From Caldilineaceae bacterium bin34 (lineage in GTDB: Bacteria; Chloroflexota; Anaerolineae; Caldilineales; Caldilineaceae): DNA of 64,000 bases. Numbering within the stretch: position 1 is the stretch's first letter; each line of letters opens with the position of its first letter. Shown here in pieces: positions 8,843 through 17,313 of this stretch. Below the pieces are notes generated by a model. It did no database searches. It saw only the letters and a program-made list of their open reading frames with translations, and was not told the origin of the DNA. The translations under genes were made by a program, and so were the position numbers. The stretch lies in assembly GCA_002238555.1 (NCBI GenBank), contig MPMO01000001.1:62001-126000 (forward strand). The letters are read 5' to 3'.

Positions 8843-9293
8843 GACAGGTTTCGGCTTTGCGGAGAAAAGACAGGCGCGATGTCAGTGACCACAGCGGCTT
8901 GCCTCCGGGGCCCTCGACGCATGGTGGTCGTAGTATACAGTCCGCTTTTCTCGCGTTGCCGCCGGACTGTTCCGCCTTCGGGCGTTCTTCGTTCTTGAAA
9001 CCCATTGCGGGCCATGCCGACAATGCCGCGGAGGTCTCCCAGAAACTGAACGACGCCGGGCCACAGGTCATCATCGCCGAAGTGCAGCGGCAACTCGACG
9101 CCGGGGCCGCGGAGAACCGCCAACAACGACATCCCGACATCCTCACGGCCCGGTCGGCGCCAACCGTCGCTCGGGCCGTGTCGGGACAACCGGCACCGCC
9201 TGCGCGCCGGCTTGAGTCGGTGTACGGGTTACAATGAATGTCCTTACTCCAAGACCCTCCTGGCTGGAGACCAACTGCATTTGGGAGACTGCA
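8843..9293. other. intergenic spacer, two overlapping unsupported open frames
   Basis: This 450-base spacer between divergent genes has an open frame on each strand (plus to 9237, minus from 9189). Both have coding-like third positions but no ribosome site and no recognisable family. They overlap, so at most one is real. It must contain the promoters of the Gfo/Idh gene and of the 65-residue gene. A TACAAT at 9230-9235 could be a -10 element, but no acceptable -35 lies 15-19 bases upstream. Confidence 0.25.
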
Positions 9294-9491
9294 ATGGCTT
9301 ATTCGCACAAGAACAAGAAGGGTGTTACCTACTACCTTCACGCCAACGAGCGTGCCACGAAGACGGGCAAGGTAACGAAGCTCTACTTCTTCTCGCGGGA
9401 CGTGCGTCCTGAAAAGGCGGTTGACGAACTGCCCGAGGGCCGCCGGGTGGAAGAGACCGCAACCGGAATGCTGGTCCTCAAGAAGGAGTAG
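9294..9491 (+). CDS. small conserved hypothetical protein (65 aa)
   Basis: A 65-residue basic protein starting at an ATG preceded by GGGAG. It begins MAYSHKNKKGVTYYLH, followed by KLYFFSRDVRP and ELPEGRRVEETATGMLVLKK. I recognise this pattern as a recurrent, unnamed family of about 60 residues in Chloroflexota and some other phyla; its function is unknown. Alternating aromatic and basic residues suggest a small beta-sheet, possibly nucleic-acid-binding (inference). It is monocistronic, with a strong intrinsic terminator about 70 bases after the stop, so it is probably expressed in its own right. Confidence 0.75.
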   Translation: MAYSHKNKKGVTYYLHANERATKTGKVTKLYFFSRDVRPEKAVDELPEGRRVEETATGMLVLKKE

Positions 9492-9559
9492 TCCGGAAGA
9501 AGGCCGGTGCACTCTCCTCAAAGTGCGCAAAGTGCCCGTGCCAACCCTCACTAGACGCA

Positions 9560-9588
9560 AAGCCCGGAGCATTCGCTCCGGGCTTTTT
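9560..9588 (+). terminator. Rho-independent terminator after the 65-aa gene
   Basis: A perfect 11-bp stem (AAGCCCGGAGC / GCTCCGGGCTT) with an ATTC loop runs into five T residues. The opposite strand has A residues before and three T residues after the stem, so it could also weakly stop transcription leaving metY from the right. Confidence 0.92.
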
Positions 9589-9692
9589 GCTTCCAATCCG
9601 GGGAAGTGGACGCTGCCGTCGTCAATCGATGCTGCCGAGTAGCAGGCAGGACTCCCCGGCTCAGTCAGTCACGGGCTCCCTTGCGGGATGAA

Positions 9693-11000
9693 CTACATAG
9701 CCGCGGTCAGGGCCTGATCCAGATCCGCAATGATGTCGTCGATGTGTTCAATGCCGATCGACAGGCGCACGTAGTCCTCGTTGACTCCGGTAGCGGCCTG
9801 CTCCTCGGCTGACAGCTGACTGTGGGTTGTGGTCGCCGGATGGATCGCCAGCGTGCGGGCATCGCCGATGTTGGCCACGTGGTAGATCATCTTCAGGCTG
9901 TCGATGAACCGACGTCCGGCATCACGCCCCCCAGTCAGTTCAAACCCGACCAGGGCCCCGAGGCCCCCGGTCATGTAGGCGTCTGCGCGACGGCGCTCCT
10001 CGCCTTCGAAGAGGGACGGGTAGATGACCTTGGTGATGCCTGCGCGGCCCGTCAGGTAGTCGGCCACCTTGGCCGCGTTTTCGCAATGGCGCTCCATGCG
10101 CAGGGGCAGACTCTCGAGCCCTTGCAGGAAGAGGAAGGCATTGAACGGGCTCATGCATGAACCGAGGTCCCGCAACAGGGTGACGCGGGCCTTGAGGATG
10201 TAGGCAATCGGGCCCAGGGGCTTGACCGCCTCGATCCAAACTGCGCCGTGGTAGCTGGGGTCCGGCTCGGACAGGAGGGGAAACCGGTCCTGGTGCTTTT
10301 CCCAGTCGAACGTTCCACTGTCGACCAGCACACCGCCGATGGACGTGCCGTGGCCGCCAATGTACTTGGTGCTGGAATAGACGATGATGTGGGCGCCATG
10401 GTCGAACGGACGGCAAATCACCGGGCAGGCGGTGTTGTCCACGATCAGCGGGATGCCCAGTTCCTCGCCGATCGCAGCCACTTCCGCGATGGGGAAGGCC
10501 TGGAGCTTGGGGTTCGGCAGGGATTCGGCGTAATAGGCCCGGGTCTTGTCATCCGAGGCGCGCCGGAAATCCTCGGGATCCGCCGGATCGACGAAACGCA
10601 CCTCGATGCCTGCCGTCTTCAGCGTGTTGGCAAAGAGATTCCAGGTTCCGCCGTACAGATCCGTGGAACTGACCACGTTGTCCCCGGTCTGGGCGATGTT
10701 CTGAATGGCAAAGGTCGACGCGGCCTGGCCGGACGAGAGGGCCAGGGCCCCGACGCCGCCGTCCATGGCCGCCACGCGCTTTTCCAGGACGTCGCAGGTC
10801 GGATTCATGATGCGCGTGTAGATGTTGCCCAATTCCTTCAGGGCGAACAGGTTCTCGGCATGCTGTGTGTCGTTGAACTGATAGGACGTGGTCTGATAGA
10901 TCGGCACGGCCACCGCACCGGTCACAGGATCTGAACGATAGCCGGAGTGAAGAACCACGGTCTCAGGATTGGTGTAGCTCGGCAGGTTGTCGTTCGACAC
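9693..11000 (-). CDS. metY: O-acetylhomoserine sulfhydrylase (PLP-dependent)
   Basis: A 435-residue Cys/Met-metabolism PLP enzyme. The cofactor lysine is Lys212 in YSSTKYIGGHG, with Asp188 (IVDNT) pairing to the pyridine nitrogen. YTRIMNPTCDVLEKRVA and the long insert before NIGDARTLAIHPATTTH mark the O-acetylhomoserine sulfhydrylase subgroup, which makes homocysteine from O-acetylhomoserine and sulfide. The start is GTG: a perfect AAGGAG lies eight bases upstream, while longer in-frame extensions cross the promoter. It is transcribed alone from the promoter at 11106-11135 through a leader of about 100 bases. Methionine gamma-lyase or cystathionine enzymes are less likely given the sequence pattern. 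Confidence 0.9.
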   Translation of the reverse strand: MSNDNLPSYTNPETVVLHSGYRSDPVTGAVAVPIYQTTSYQFNDTQHAENLFALKELGNIYTRIMNPTCDVLEKRVAAMDGGVGALALSSGQAASTFAIQNIAQTGDNVVSSTDLYGGTWNLFANTLKTAGIEVRFVDPADPEDFRRASDDKTRAYYAESLPNPKLQAFPIAEVAAIGEELGIPLIVDNTACPVICRPFDHGAHIIVYSSTKYIGGHGTSIGGVLVDSGTFDWEKHQDRFPLLSEPDPSYHGAVWIEAVKPLGPIAYILKARVTLLRDLGSCMSPFNAFLFLQGLESLPLRMERHCENAAKVADYLTGRAGITKVIYPSLFEGEERRRADAYMTGGLGALVGFELTGGRDAGRRFIDSLKMIYHVANIGDARTLAIHPATTTHSQLSAEEQAATGVNEDYVRLSIGIEHIDDIIADLDQALTAAM

Positions 11001-11016
11001 GGGCGTTTTCTCCTTG

Positions 11017-11030
11017 GCAAGGGCCCTTGC
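11017..11030 (-). promoter_or_regulatory. 14-bp perfect palindrome just upstream of the metY ribosome site
   Basis: GCAAGGGCCCTTGC is a perfect palindrome ending one or two bases before the AAGGAG of metY. It lies inside the predicted transcript, so it could be an operator, or in RNA it could pair between molecules or reshape the ribosome site. No family of binding protein is recognised. Confidence 0.35.
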
Positions 11031-11105
11031 AACGGGCAAAAAAAATGCATGCGGTGACCGGGTCGAACCTGCGTCGAACCAGCGCACAGCACGCGGGACC
11101 CCCGG

Positions 11106-11135
11106 ATTATAGCCAGAGTCGGACACAGGCGCCAA
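11106..11135 (-). promoter_or_regulatory. sigma-70-type promoter of metY
   Basis: Read on the minus strand, TTGGCG and TATAAT are separated by 18 bases, predicting transcription start near 11099 and a leader of about 100 nt before the GTG. The rest of 11001-11344 holds no gene. No match to a known SAM riboswitch core was seen in the leader, which instead contains eight consecutive T residues and a palindrome. Confidence 0.65.
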
Positions 11136-11344
11136 AGGGTTGGGCGCGCGGCACTGTTGCAATCCCGTTGACTTTGGTTCGGGCCCGTCATCGGCATCCC
11201 CCGTGTGTTGAGAGGTCCCGTGGGCCTGCCTCAGGCCATGGCATCCGCCATCCTTGGCAGGCAGTCAAAGGTCCCGCCTTCTACTTCAGTCCCCGGGTCA
11301 GGCACACCCGCGGCTTGAACCGCATCCCGGTTCCGACGGGAGTG

Positions 11345-12121
11345 CTACAACAATCGCGCGACCTCCTGCTCCCAGGTTCCGGCGACAGCAATTCCGTATT
11401 CCTTCACACCCCCGGTGGCGGCGGCACCGGTTATGGCAACTTCGGTGCCTTCACCGCCCATGCGCACTCCTTCACCATAGTCCGTGTTGAAGAAGTGGAA
11501 AGCCAACCCCGCACGCTCGCGGTCCGAATTGTTCTTCTTGGTGGCGTGGGCCGTGCCATAGTTGAAAAACACCGCGCCGCCTGCCGACACTGCACAGGGC
11601 ACCTCTTCCCCTTCCAGGCCCTCGATGTGAATGTGGTGGTCCGAATCAGGATCGCGCGTGTGGTCGAACGCCATCCGGTGGCTGTTCGGAATCACGTGGA
11701 GCGTGCCGTTTTGAATGTTGGCATCGTGGAGGGCGATCCACATGGCCGTTCCCTTGGTCGGATCCTGCAATCTGAAGTAGGCGTTGTCCTGATGCCAGTC
11801 GGTACCGCTGCCGAGACCGGGAGGCTTCAGGAAAATCTGATCAAGGTGGCGAACGAACGGATCGCCAACCAGGGCGGAAATGCACGCAACCACCTTGGGC
11901 GCAAACGGCAGGGCCCGCATCAGGTTGCTCTTGTCGTTGAGCGGAATGATTTGGTAGTTGACCTTGGCATCGGGATCGGTTGAAACGTTGCGGCCAAGCC
12001 CCTCCCGCTTGAAGCGCTCGAGTTCGCTCAGCAAGGCTGCCACCTCGCGCTCGTCGAAAAGGCCGGGCACGACCGTATAGCCGTAGTCCCTGAAGTGCTG
12101 CACCTGCATGTCCGAAATCAC
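11345..12121 (-). CDS. phytanoyl-CoA dioxygenase (PhyH) family protein, paralogue 1
   Basis: A 258-residue Fe(II)/2-oxoglutarate oxygenase of the PhyH family. Iron ligands His110 and Asp112 (WHQDNAYF) and distal His192 are present, with Arg203 placed to bind 2-oxoglutarate. A GTG six bases after AAAGGAG is the best start; an in-frame ATG two codons earlier abuts the ribosome site. Such enzymes hydroxylate unactivated carbons and in bacteria act on varied small metabolites rather than phytanoyl-CoA. It is the last gene of the UxuA-like/ADH/SDR run. Confidence 0.85.
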   Translation of the reverse strand: MISDMQVQHFRDYGYTVVPGLFDEREVAALLSELERFKREGLGRNVSTDPDAKVNYQIIPLNDKSNLMRALPFAPKVVACISALVGDPFVRHLDQIFLKPPGLGSGTDWHQDNAYFRLQDPTKGTAMWIALHDANIQNGTLHVIPNSHRMAFDHTRDPDSDHHIHIEGLEGEEVPCAVSAGGAVFFNYGTAHATKKNNSDRERAGLAFHFFNTDYGEGVRMGGEGTEVAITGAAATGGVKEYGIAVAGTWEQEVARLL

Positions 12122-12216
12122 GGCCATCTCCTTTCGCATGAAGGTTGTGTGGAATGGGCTTCCCGCCAAGCAGGAAGGTCAAGCAACCGGATTGCCAAAC
12201 TGGAGGCAATTGCGGT

Positions 12217-13023
12217 TCAATCCATAGGATAGAGGCTGCAGCCGCCATCGACCAGCAGCACCGAACCGGTCATGTAGGCAGCCATCGGGGAACACAGAAA
12301 TAGGAAGGCATGGGCGACCGATTCCGGGGTCTGCATCTCGCCCAGGGGAATGGCCTTCCGGGCCCTGGTCCGGTAGGACGGATCGGTGTCCCATTGCCGT
12401 TTGGCCATGCCCACGCCCACGATGCCGGGCGCCACGGCATTGGCGCGAATGCCCCGGTCGGCCATTTCCCGGGCGTACCCCCGCATCAGGGTACGCAGTG
12501 CCGACTTGCTGGCGGTGTAGGCCGTGATCTCGGGCCAAGGCACGTCCTGGACCCATGAAGTGGTGTAGATCAGGTGGCCGTTCATGTCCATCGCCAGCCA
12601 CTGTGCGACAGCGGCCCGGGACACCAGGAACGCGGATCCGAGATTCAGGTCGAGTGTGTCCTCGAAGTCCTTCGTGCCGAAGGTTTCGATGGGTCCCGGC
12701 CGTACCAATCCGGCATGACAACAGACAACATGCGGCATCTGTCCCGTGCCGGCCATTTCGGCGAAGAAGGCGTTCACTTCGGTTTCCGACGTGCAGTCGA
12801 CCTGCGAGCAATCAACGCCCTCGTCAACAACGCCGGCACTGTCCAGGACCGCTCGGATTTCGTCCACCGGCTTGATGTCCACGGCCCGAACCCGGGCGCC
12901 GTGGTCCGCCAGGACGCGGACCATCACGCGCCCGATGGCACCGGCTCCGCCTGTGATCAGAACGGAGAGACCCGTCAAATCAATCAGGGGCAACACGTTG
13001 GGGTGAGCGTTTGGATTCTTCAT
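12217..13023 (-). CDS. short-chain dehydrogenase/reductase (SDR)
   Basis: A 268-residue classical SDR with the glycine loop TGGAGAIG (24-31), Asp49 after beta-2 (NAD preference), and the catalytic Ser156, Tyr169 and Lys173 (YTASK). The C-terminus has the usual GSVLLVDGG block. It lies between a Zn alcohol dehydrogenase and a PhyH oxygenase, about 60 and 95 bases away, consistent with stepwise oxidation of one substrate. Fructuronate or other sugar-acid reductase activity would fit beside a UxuA-like dehydratase, but this is inference. Confidence 0.85.
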   Translation of the reverse strand: MKNPNAHPNVLPLIDLTGLSVLITGGAGAIGRVMVRVLADHGARVRAVDIKPVDEIRAVLDSAGVVDEGVDCSQVDCTSETEVNAFFAEMAGTGQMPHVVCCHAGLVRPGPIETFGTKDFEDTLDLNLGSAFLVSRAAVAQWLAMDMNGHLIYTTSWVQDVPWPEITAYTASKSALRTLMRGYAREMADRGIRANAVAPGIVGVGMAKRQWDTDPSYRTRARKAIPLGEMQTPESVAHAFLFLCSPMAAYMTGSVLLVDGGCSLYPMD

Positions 13024-13084
13024 ACCGTGTTCCGTGCCTGTGGGCCTCAGGGCAACCCGGTCGGACCGGGCCCGGTCCGATGCT

Positions 13085-14101
13085 TCACCAAGGCTGCAGC
13101 ACTACTTTCCCGCACTCGCCGGTGCATTGCAGTTCCCACGCCTCCCTGAGGTCCGTGAGTGCAAACCTGTGGGTAATCATGCGATCGATCGAATTGCCGA
13201 CCAACCCAATCTGATCGAGCAGACGATGCGTCGAGGCCCGGTTGTAGTGCCAGGAGCCGATGATGGTTAGGCCCTTGAAAAGAACGGTCCCGCCGAGATG
13301 AACCGACGCGTGTCCCTTGGAGGAGCCGACCACAGCCAGGCGGCCCTTGACAGCGGCAGCCTCGATGCAAAACTCCTGCCCGGGCACCGTGCCGGAACAC
13401 TCGATGGCGGCATCGGCACCGCGGCCGCCGGTCAAATCCATGACTTCCGCCAAGGCCCCGTCGCGACTCGGGTCAACGACATGGTCCGCGCCCAGGTCCA
13501 AAGCCAGTTGCCTCCGCCAGGGATTGGGATCGCTGGCCACCACCAGCGACTTGCGATGCCTGCCGCCAATGACGCCACCCAACCCCACCGGGCCCAGGCC
13601 GGAGACGAGTAGAGCGGCATCGCCATCCACCTGCATTCGTTCAAGCGCCCCAAAGGAAGGTCCCAGGCCGCAGCAGGCCATGGCCGCGTGGTCCAGTGGC
13701 ATGGCGTCAGGCACCGGCACCAGCTGGTCGGCGGGTTTGAGCATGTACTGGGCAAACGTACCGACCGGGGCATCGCCTTCCAATTCGGCCTCCGCCTCCC
13801 GCTGTTGCCGGCAATGGATGTACTCGCCTTCCAGACAGACGCGGCAGTGTCCGCAGGGAAGCTGAGGCATGACTACCACTCGATCCCCCGCCTTGAAGCG
13901 GCCCGATGCAGCGGGGTCCTCCACGACGCCGGCAGCCTCGTGCCCCAACACGCCTGCAGCCTTGCCTTCGGCGTAGCCATGGTACTCGTTGCACATGGGG
14001 ACACTCAGCAACTTCACCAGGACCCAGTCTCCCCTGGCCGCCGGCACCGGCCTTTCGAAGCACCGGACCGCCTTGTCGGCAGCCAACCTCATTTCAATCA
14101 T
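13085..14101 (-). CDS. zinc-dependent alcohol dehydrogenase (MDR superfamily)
   Basis: A 338-residue medium-chain dehydrogenase. The catalytic zinc site is suggested by Cys37, His54 and Glu55 (GHE). The structural zinc loop is complete with Cys83, Cys86, Cys89 and Cys97. The Rossmann motif GLGPVG lies near residue 166, and Asp after VVAS points to NAD. Similar proteins oxidise sorbitol, threonine or L-idonate/galactonate-type polyols. It follows the UxuA-like gene by about 100 bases. A weak CAGGA stands before the ATG. Confidence 0.85.
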   Translation of the reverse strand: MIEMRLAADKAVRCFERPVPAARGDWVLVKLLSVPMCNEYHGYAEGKAAGVLGHEAAGVVEDPAASGRFKAGDRVVVMPQLPCGHCRVCLEGEYIHCRQQREAEAELEGDAPVGTFAQYMLKPADQLVPVPDAMPLDHAAMACCGLGPSFGALERMQVDGDAALLVSGLGPVGLGGVIGGRHRKSLVVASDPNPWRRQLALDLGADHVVDPSRDGALAEVMDLTGGRGADAAIECSGTVPGQEFCIEAAAVKGRLAVVGSSKGHASVHLGGTVLFKGLTIIGSWHYNRASTHRLLDQIGLVGNSIDRMITHRFALTDLREAWELQCTGECGKVVLQPW

Positions 14102-14204
14102 GTGTCAACATCCTGTTGCGCGGCTGGGACCACGGTCCGGCAAACCGACCCGGCAGCCTCACGGAACCGGCGAAACGATCCGGTTTCGGATCTGCGTGCC
14201 CCAT

Positions 14205-15215
14205 CTATGGCCGCACCTCCTCCTCCGCGCGCCGGACCAAGGCCTTCATGTAACCAATGGTATAGGCGGTGCCGACCCGCGGATGGCCGGCCATGTTGGG
14301 AATGTGGTCGGGAATGAGGACGCCGTCGAACCCAACCTGTTGCAGTGCCTTCATGGCCTTGTACATGTCGAAGTACCCGTCGTCGACAAACGTCTCCACG
14401 AAGTGGGGCAACGGGGCATCCACATTCCGGAAGTGCACCTTGAAAATCTTGCTGCGGCCACCGAAGTCCAGGATGGACTCCTCCACGCCCTTGCCCATCA
14501 GACTGCCGCCTTCCAACCAGCAACCGATGCAGAAACAGATCCCCACGTTGGGGCTGTTCGCCACCTGCAAGGCCCGGTCGTAGCCTTCATGGCTGGAGAA
14601 GGTGCATCGGGGAACCCCGGCCAGTTCCGGTTGAGGGGGATCGTCCGGATGAATGCCAATGCGCACGCCTTCGCTTTCCGCCACCGGTGCCACTTCCGCA
14701 ACAAATGATTCGTAGTTGCTCCAGATTTCGTCGGCGGTGTACCTCCTGCCATGCGAAAACGGCAGTTGGAATCTCCGGTCCTGCCAACGACCCGATGTCG
14801 CCGTCGCCAGATTGAACCCGCGGGCGTCCGCACCACCGCGGGTCAACTCCCGCTCCGTGCTCCAGATGCCGTTGGCCATGTGTGCATAGGTGGTGTACGG
14901 GATGCCGGCCTTGCCCAGGGCGCGCAGGTGATTCTTGTACTCGGAGACCTTGGCATCCCGGTTCTCCAAGTTGAGCACGATCGCATCCTGGTTGTGGACA
15001 TCCGAGTTGCCGAACCCGTAAATCTTCAGGCCGTGGTTCTCAAACAGTCGACGGCGGGACGCATAGTAGTCGTAGTGGGCGTTTTCTCCGGTCGTCCAGA
15101 GCACGACGTAGTCCACACCCATCTGCCGCACAAATGCGAGGTCCTCTTCCGACGGTTCGGGTGACATCTGTGCCGCAATCTTCATTCCCGGTGGGATTTC
15201 CAGCATCGATGCCAT
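14205..15215 (-). CDS. mannonate dehydratase (UxuA)-like TIM-barrel protein
   Basis: A 336-residue protein with the UxuA metal-site landmarks. They are His189 in GIHPDDPP, the cysteine-rich CFCIGCW at 227-233, His261 in VHFRNV, the ETFVDDGYFDMYKAM block, and DHIPN with Asp303/His304. Mannonate dehydratase converts D-mannonate to 2-keto-3-deoxygluconate in hexuronate catabolism. The protein is somewhat shorter than typical UxuA, and related dehydratases for other aldonates exist. AAGGAG lies six bases before the ATG. It is the first gene of a minus-strand run and is divergent, across 258 bases, from a FAH-family gene. Confidence 0.75.
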   Translation of the reverse strand: MASMLEIPPGMKIAAQMSPEPSEEDLAFVRQMGVDYVVLWTTGENAHYDYYASRRRLFENHGLKIYGFGNSDVHNQDAIVLNLENRDAKVSEYKNHLRALGKAGIPYTTYAHMANGIWSTERELTRGGADARGFNLATATSGRWQDRRFQLPFSHGRRYTADEIWSNYESFVAEVAPVAESEGVRIGIHPDDPPQPELAGVPRCTFSSHEGYDRALQVANSPNVGICFCIGCWLEGGSLMGKGVEESILDFGGRSKIFKVHFRNVDAPLPHFVETFVDDGYFDMYKAMKALQQVGFDGVLIPDHIPNMAGHPRVGTAYTIGYMKALVRRAEEEVRP

Positions 15216-15473
15216 GGGGGTACTCCTTGCTTGCGGACGGGTTCCTGCCCGGCGCAGTATGCATCACGGAGAAAGTCGCCCGATACACACGCCTACAGGG
15301 CAAACGGGACCTCCAAACCGGATGGCCCAAGGCCCGGCAACGTTCATGGGTTGGGACAGGCAGTTTGCCCTCTGCAGCATGCCTGGCGCGGGTAGGGTCC
15401 GGCATCCGGCTGGGGTAAGATTCGGCCAAGTTTCCTCTGACCAATGTGCCGGACAGGCATTCAGGAGCATGCA

Positions 15474-16340
15474 ATGAAACTCCTCTCGTTTTCGGATGGC
15501 GGTGAAAGTCGGCTCGGAGTCCTGCAGGACGACGGCTCGATCGCCGACGTGTGCAAGGCCAATGCCGAAATCCCGACCACCATCAAGGGCCTCTTCGCCG
15601 CGGGACCCGATGCAATGGCGCGGGTCAAGGCCGCGGCCGCCGGGATTTCGTCCGAAAACGTGCTGAGCCAATGCGGCGTGGACATCGGCCCGCCGATTCC
15701 CGATCCCGGCAAGATCCTGTGCATTGGGATCAACTACAAGGATCACATAGAGGAAACCAACTCCGAGACGCCCGAGTTTCCAGTCGTCTTTGCCAAGTAT
15801 GCCAACACGATTGTCGGCCCCGAGGCCGATGTCCACCTCCCGACCTATTCGACCAAGGTCGACTATGAAGCGGAATTTGCCGTCGTCATCGGCAAGACGG
15901 CACGCAACGTGGCCAAGGAGGACGCGCTCGACCATGTCGGCGGTTACACCTGCCTCAACGATGTGAGCGCCAGGGATCTGCAGCAACGGACCTCGCAGTG
16001 GGTCATGGGCAAGTCGCCGGACACCTTCGCCCCGATCGGTCCGGTGGTCGTTACCAGCGACGAGGTACCCGACCCGCACAGTCTCGACATCAAACTGAGG
16101 CTGAACGGCGAAATCATGCAGTCCTCCAACACCAAGCACCTGCTGTTCCGTGTGGAGGACCTGATTGCCGACATCGCCCGCGTCATCACGCTCGACCCCG
16201 GCGACATCATCTCGACAGGGACACCTGGCGGAGTCGGTGCCGCCCGGGAACCCGCGGTGTTCCTCAAACCGGGAGACAGCATGGAAGTTGAAATCAGCTC
16301 GATCGGCATCCTGCGGAACGGAGTGGTACAGGGACTTTAG
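15474..16340 (+). CDS. fumarylacetoacetate hydrolase (FAH) family protein
   Basis: A 288-residue FAH-fold hydrolase/hydratase. An N-terminal domain of about 70 residues precedes the catalytic domain. That domain has GINYKDHIEE (catalytic His91), metal ligands Glu132, Glu134 and Asp163 (YEAEF, LNDVSARD), Lys180 and the GTPGGVG loop. Members cleave C-C bonds in beta-diketones or dehydrate 2-keto-3-deoxy acids such as 2-keto-3-deoxy-L-fuconate. That fits the neighbouring UxuA-like enzyme, which would supply a 2-keto-3-deoxy acid. CAGGAG six bases before the ATG fixes the start. It heads a plus-strand group with a PhyH and a HAD gene. Confidence 0.85.
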   Translation: MKLLSFSDGGESRLGVLQDDGSIADVCKANAEIPTTIKGLFAAGPDAMARVKAAAAGISSENVLSQCGVDIGPPIPDPGKILCIGINYKDHIEETNSETPEFPVVFAKYANTIVGPEADVHLPTYSTKVDYEAEFAVVIGKTARNVAKEDALDHVGGYTCLNDVSARDLQQRTSQWVMGKSPDTFAPIGPVVVTSDEVPDPHSLDIKLRLNGEIMQSSNTKHLLFRVEDLIADIARVITLDPGDIISTGTPGGVGAAREPAVFLKPGDSMEVEISSIGILRNGVVQGL

Positions 16341-16422
16341 GCACCCCATACGATAACGCCCGGGCTGTGGACCGGTTGCGGCATCCGGGGGACCAAACAG
16401 GCAGGAACGGAGGGACATTCCC

Positions 16423-17283
16423 ATGGACAACGAACTGAAGACGCGATTGGACTTCGAGTTCGAGGCCGGCGAGGAGGTGACCCGGGAGCAGGTCGATTCC
16501 TTCAACCGCAACGGATTCATCGTGGTTCGGAACGCCCTTGACGCCAACCAGGTCAACCGCCTCCTGAACGTCATCATGGAGCTGAAGGAGGATTTGGAGC
16601 GGTCGGAGCACCGACACGACACCTATGGCCTCAACATTCGCCCGGTGGTGGACAAGCACGACGCCTTTCTTGACCTGTTGGAGTGTCCGACCACCTTTCC
16701 CAAAGCGGTTCGCTTCCTGCAACACTTCAACCTCCAGCTCTTCACTTCGCATCTGATCATGGTTCCGCCGGACCCTGAACGAAGGGCCATCGGCTGGCAT
16801 CCCGACGGCGGCAAACCGGGCATCGGCTTCTACGGCCGTCGGGCTCTGGCCACACTCAAGGTAGGGTACTTCCTGCGCGACCTGAAAGAGAGCAACATGG
16901 GTGCCTTGATGGTGGTGCCCGGTTCGAACCGGATGGATGGCGGCCCATCCTTCCTCAACGGAGGCGATCCGGTTGGAGGCATGGAACTGAAGGTTGAAGC
17001 GGGCGATGCCGTGATCTTCGGTCAGCCAACCTGGCATGCATCGGCACCGAACCATTCCCACCAGGACAGGATCGCGCTGTACTACGGCTACGGATACCGC
17101 ATCCTGCGGCCCATCGACTACGAAACCATGCCGCAGGAGCTTCTTGACAAGTGTTCGCCGATCAGCCGCCAGTTGCTCGGCCACAAGTCGAGCCATCTGG
17201 GCTTCTACCTGCCCACCGATGAGGACGTGCCCCTGCGGGAGTACTACCGGGAGCGCTGGGGCGAGACCTGGCAGGACCTGTAG
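16423..17283 (+). CDS. phytanoyl-CoA dioxygenase (PhyH) family protein, paralogue 2
   Basis: A 286-residue Fe(II)/2-oxoglutarate oxygenase. His126 and Asp128 (GWHPDGG), His205 (TWHASAPN) and Arg216 make a complete metal and cosubstrate set. An N-terminal helical segment of about 25 residues precedes the catalytic core. It lies 82 bases after the FAH-family gene and 30 bases before a HAD gene. Its identity to the other three PhyH proteins here looks low outside the motifs, so these are probably old paralogues with different substrates. Confidence 0.85.
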   Translation: MDNELKTRLDFEFEAGEEVTREQVDSFNRNGFIVVRNALDANQVNRLLNVIMELKEDLERSEHRHDTYGLNIRPVVDKHDAFLDLLECPTTFPKAVRFLQHFNLQLFTSHLIMVPPDPERRAIGWHPDGGKPGIGFYGRRALATLKVGYFLRDLKESNMGALMVVPGSNRMDGGPSFLNGGDPVGGMELKVEAGDAVIFGQPTWHASAPNHSHQDRIALYYGYGYRILRPIDYETMPQELLDKCSPISRQLLGHKSSHLGFYLPTDEDVPLREYYRERWGETWQDL

Positions 17284-17313
17284 CTCCAGGACGCGCATGG
17301 GCACGGGAGCATC

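Noticed and set aside
11001..11105. SAM riboswitch in the metY leader
   Set aside because: No recognisable SAM-I, SAM-II or SAM-IV core; only a palindrome and a T run are visible.
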